DNA of 64,000 nt from Membranipora membranacea (lineage: Eukaryota; Bryozoa; Gymnolaemata; Cheilostomatida; Membraniporidae). The first letter of the stretch is position 1, and every line of letters starts with the position of its first letter. This document shows, one piece after another, positions 60,454-64,000 of the stretch. Made by a program: the position numbers and the translations under genes. Under the pieces are notes generated by a model. That model made no database searches and was not told the DNA's origin. It worked only from the letters and a program-made list of their open reading frames with translations. The stretch is from the NCBI GenBank assembly GCA_914767715.1, contig OU612065.1, forward strand, positions 9,796,001 to 9,860,000, written 5' to 3'.

Positions 60454-63400
60454 ATGCCGAAGCGCTCATTGAACACAAGCAATGCCAGTGGCGGGGCAGC
60501 AGCAGCCTCTAAGAAAAGAAGAGAATCGGCAGCCGCCTCTCAGGTAACCTCATTATACATTTTGTGTTTGCCCATCAGGATGAACGCAGCAATTTCAATT
60601 AGGTCCTCAAACAGGATCATCGATGTATTATTTCAGATAACCCGTTTTATTGTGGCACACAACTGTTATTATTGAAGTTGGACTATCACTATCAAATTTA
60701 CTTCAGATTGAGTATCCCTTACCTGGTCCAATTTTAAGAATTTGACTGAAGCCCATTTTATCGGTGCCATTATTGACTGACGGTCTGTAATTTCCAGTTC
60801 CAGTGCATATGATTGGTCAATCCTTCTACATTCATCCTTGCAAATTATGTAGAGGAGTGGTTCATACTGAGGAAAAACTGCACATTGAACTAAGTGTGCC
60901 TGTCACCATAATTTGAAACAAATCGGAGGATTATCAAGTATTTGAATGCGAAGAAAACATGGTAGAATCTGGGAAATTGTTCTATTTATATTGGCTATGG
61001 AACTTTGAGTTGGCCTTTATTATTAGGATATATCCTTACTCTGTGATAATACCAAAGGTTCTGGCTCTATGTTGGGGTCTCAATTCAATCAAAGCCCAAT
61101 ACCCTCTATATAGTCTGAGCCCCCCAGACTTTTACCCCTCGCCCGACAGCCCCCCGGCGAGGGAAAGTCTGAGAACAATGCAGGATCTTGCTGGAGTTGT
61201 CTGCTCTTGAGTCTTATAAGTTAAAAAAGGGGAGCACTAAAACTGCAATATCTATTGATTTCTATTCATGCCACCTGCTGTATTGCTCCAGGTATGAGAG
61301 TTTTCCAGTCAGACTCTGGGAAAAGTAGCCTCATGTTTGGGCAATACCCATGAGCAGAGATATTCACTGCCAAGTAATTAAGAAAATCTCAACCAGAATT
61401 TCTTTCATTTCGAATAAGGGCGGTCATTCATGACATTGACAAAAGGTCATACAATGTGTATTATTGGACCCTAGGCTATATGAAGTAAGATTAATGTAGA
61501 AGTAAGGAGAGGAAAAATCCAAGCAAATCCTGCAAAGTGCATAGACTACCCTCTATACAATGATGACATGTACTTGTCATAAATCATTCGTTGGCTCATT
61601 GTGCAAGAAGTCTGCAGTTACATAACCCTGATTGCAAAGACACAAAAAGAATGTAGATAGTCTTCAAAACAATAAATAATTGATGAATGAGATGAGATCT
61701 TGATTGGGTCCTGAGAAGGTGTGTCTGCTCATATTTTAAAAGGAGTGGATTAACCCAGTAGGGACTCTATAGGCCCCCAATCAAATGATTTATGGCAGGT
61801 TTAACGCACTCATGGTTCCTATTTGAGAGCATTTCAGTGGTACACAAAAATATTGCTGTAATTCCTACTTCTACCAAAAGGACCCATGCAAAAATTTGGT
61901 TTCAACTAAGTATAATTAGATCGCAGGTAATTGAGTTTAAGAGGTCAGAGATGTGCAAGCGGCATCTTCACAAATAGCGCCTCAGAACTTTACACCATCA
62001 GTTATAGAATAAAATCACAATATTAGGTTAGGTAAGAACCATCGATGTAGAGTTTGAATTTTTAACAATTTGATTATTTGTAGAATAAGAATGTACAGCT
62101 AGCTGGTATAATCAACAAAGTTGAACTGAAAAATTTTATGAACCATGCATACCTCACCTTTGACTTTCAACCGAGGGTAAGTAATCTTCAAGGTTTAATT
62201 TTATGTTGTCAAACAATTTGTTCTGGTTTGTTTTAGGATATTGCATAACGATCTAATGGAAGTCAGACTAATCAATGGCTACTTGTAACATTCTTCTCGT
62301 CCAAAGTTTCAACGTAAAACTATAACTGTATATTGGCTATCTATCTATTTTTTTCATATGAATTTTCAGGTTAACTTTGTCACTGGAAGAAATGGGACAG
62401 GGAAAAGTGCCTTGCTAACAGGTTTGATGGTTGGTTTGGGTGGCAAAGCTGCGGCTACAAATCGTGGTAGTCAACTCTCTGGCTTTATTCAGCATGGGAA
62501 AAAGTAAGTTTAGATTTTAATTCCTCAACAAATTTTTAATACTGTCAATTTGACCCTCTGCCACTGTGAAAATAGCCTATATAAGTTATAAAGTATCCTT
62601 GCGATGTACTCTCAAAACGATGGAGCTATTGTCCTATTGTACTTGACTTCAGTTGTAATGCTTATACTCAGTTGCTGCTTATGCTGACTTAGCTCATTTT
62701 CTATTTTGCAGTGTATCAGATATTAAGGTAACACTCAATAATGAAGGAATAGATGCTTACCATCCTGAGATATACGGAGATGTTATCTCTGTTGAACGAA
62801 AACTTACAAGAATGAAAGATAATGGATGCACATCTGACTACAAAATCAGAACATCGACAGGTAAACTATCGCATAACCTATATACTATGTGCATATATTT
62901 TCCCATTTTGGATAAAGAATATTTGCCTATCATATAGTTATATTATGTAGAAATGCCTTTGGTGATGAACAGTCATGTTCATTATACCCTGTTGCATTTT
63001 TCTGGATTTTGTATTTGTAAATTCAGCGGGAAAAGATGTAAAAACTAACTCTATATGAATTGTCTCCTCTCATTCAGGAAAACTTATCAGCAGTCGTAAA
63101 ATTGACTTAACTCGGATTCTGGATCATTTTAATATTCAAGTAGAGAATCCAGTAGCTATACTTAATCAAGAGACAAGTAAAAGTTTTCTCTGCTCCAAAC
63201 AACCTTCTGACGTCTACAAGGTAAGCAGTGTGTAGTACCATTCATATATATATATATATATCTCCACACAAACTATACTACAATCATCATTGTCTGCTAC
63301 CCCATAGTTCTGCCTGAAACAGAAATATAGATGCTTACTTCAATCACTACTTTGATGTTACCCAAGCTAGCCAGAATGACCATTGGGGCACCTCTAGTGT

Positions 63401-64000
63401 AACTACCACTACTACTAGGTAAACTACCACTGATTGAGCTTGGTAATTTCTGTGGGGCCTATTCCTCACCCTGATATATAATGGTAGGCATCTCCTTCCC
63501 TCCATTAACCGGCTGCAATGACAGTATTATTATCGCTATTAAGAAATAGGATAAGATGCATGTGATTAGTTTGATAGTATGATTAAAATGTATATTTTGT
63601 GCTTGACATTTTTTCAGTTTTTTGTGAAAGCCACCCTTCTCGAACATATGGAGCAGAACTATGATAAAGCTAAGGTTGAGTTTGATAAGTCTATGGACAC
63701 TCTGAAGTCAAAGGAATCAGTAAGTACAAATTATATATGATATTACATAGTGATTTATTAACACCAAACGGTGCCCGCCAATGTTACTTGACATGAATCA
63801 GAAATACTAACAACCTTGTTACGCAATGTTGGCATAGTGATATGAATTCACTTGATTTACATTAGCACATACTTTTTCTGATGAGACACGAGGGCAAATG
63901 TTGCAACCTGTGAATATCTGATGAAAGAAGATGCGATTACAAAAGCCAAAACCAAAAGGTGAATTTTAAATTATGTTTTGTAGGCTTTGCCCACTATGGA
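60454..64000 (+). CDS. SMC6: SMC6, structural maintenance of chromosomes 6 (5' part; runs off the window)
   Basis: SMC6 pairs with SMC5 in the nuclear SMC5/6 complex for DNA repair and replication-fork stability. Exons: 60454-60543, 62084-62176, 62370-62503, 62712-62860, 63078-63220, 63618-63719, 63984-64000 (cut by the window). Junctions are GT-AG and in phase. Exon 1 encodes a low-complexity basic N-terminus with SKKRRESAA, a likely nuclear localisation signal. Exon 2 gives [16 protein letters not shown] and exon 3 the Walker [21 protein letters not shown] with [13 protein letters not shown], both diagnostic. Exon 5 has [18 protein letters not shown], the SMC6 stretch after the ATPase N-lobe. 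Exon 6 ([18 protein letters not shown]) starts the coiled-coil arm. A small exon between exons 1 and 2 could have been missed, but direct joining keeps the frame. The gene is divergent from MARF1. Confidence 0.95.
61126..61170. repeat. GC-rich hairpin in SMC6 intron 1
   Basis: AGACTTTTACCCCTCGCC folds against GGCGAGGGAAAGTCT around a C-rich loop. It stands out because the surrounding intron is AT-rich. Confidence 0.65.
63244..63262. repeat. (TA)n microsatellite
   Basis: A short AT dinucleotide run just after the SMC6 exon 5 donor. Confidence 0.85.

Noticed and set aside
1-64000. Bacterial-type features (operons, CRISPR, IS elements, defence systems)
   Set aside because: All supported genes are spliced with GT-AG introns and encode animal proteins. 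No direct-repeat/spacer array or prokaryotic gene packing is present.

Overview
This 64 kb window is nuclear DNA from an animal. It is AT-rich, its genes are broken into short GT-AG exons, and the spliced products are animal proteins: the ciliary BBSome subunit BBS2, a sideroflexin, a SOGA/MTCL-family microtubule coiled-coil protein, a classical inward-rectifier K+ channel, the LOTUS-domain RNase MARF1 and the SMC5/6 subunit SMC6. The sequence alone does not fix the phylum. An invertebrate fits best (compact genes, short introns, many small fold-back repeats), and a sponge or cnidarian is possible but unproven. There is no operon, CRISPR or bacterial signal.

Layout: 1-2191 has no recognisable gene. 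BBS2 (-) runs 8249 to 2192 in 14 exons. After a 2.3 kb divergent spacer, a sideroflexin (+) runs 10545-14999 in 9 exons and converges on the SOGA/MTCL-like gene (-, 27928 to 15817, 7 exons). A Kir channel (-, 35548 to 29536, 6 coding exons) and MARF1 (-, 53472 to 38572, 22 exons, eight LOTUS domains) follow in the same direction. Between MARF1 and the divergently transcribed SMC6 (+, 60454 to beyond the window end) lies a decayed, rearranged LINE of the CR1/L2 type (about 55.57-59.71 kb) and a tRNA-like SINE. Exon borders come from conserved GT/AG signals plus reading-phase continuity. All five complete models keep one open frame from ATG to stop (718, 346, 1356, 556 and 1458 residues).

The genes are not an obvious functional cluster. 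BBS2 works in ciliary trafficking, sideroflexin in mitochondrial amino-acid transport, the SOGA/MTCL-like protein on microtubules, Kir in membrane potential, MARF1 in mRNA decay and SMC6 in chromosome maintenance. The unusual content is mainly in introns and spacers. There is a 1.4 kb terminal-inverted-repeat element in MARF1 intron 1 whose arms are built from about seven degenerate 16-base units, and a 0.69 kb fold-back element in a sideroflexin intron. Three small inverted-repeat families each have two copies in the window, and there are several near-perfect hairpins, two tRNA-derived SINE-like segments, and a LINE with an inverted duplication of its own 3' coding end.
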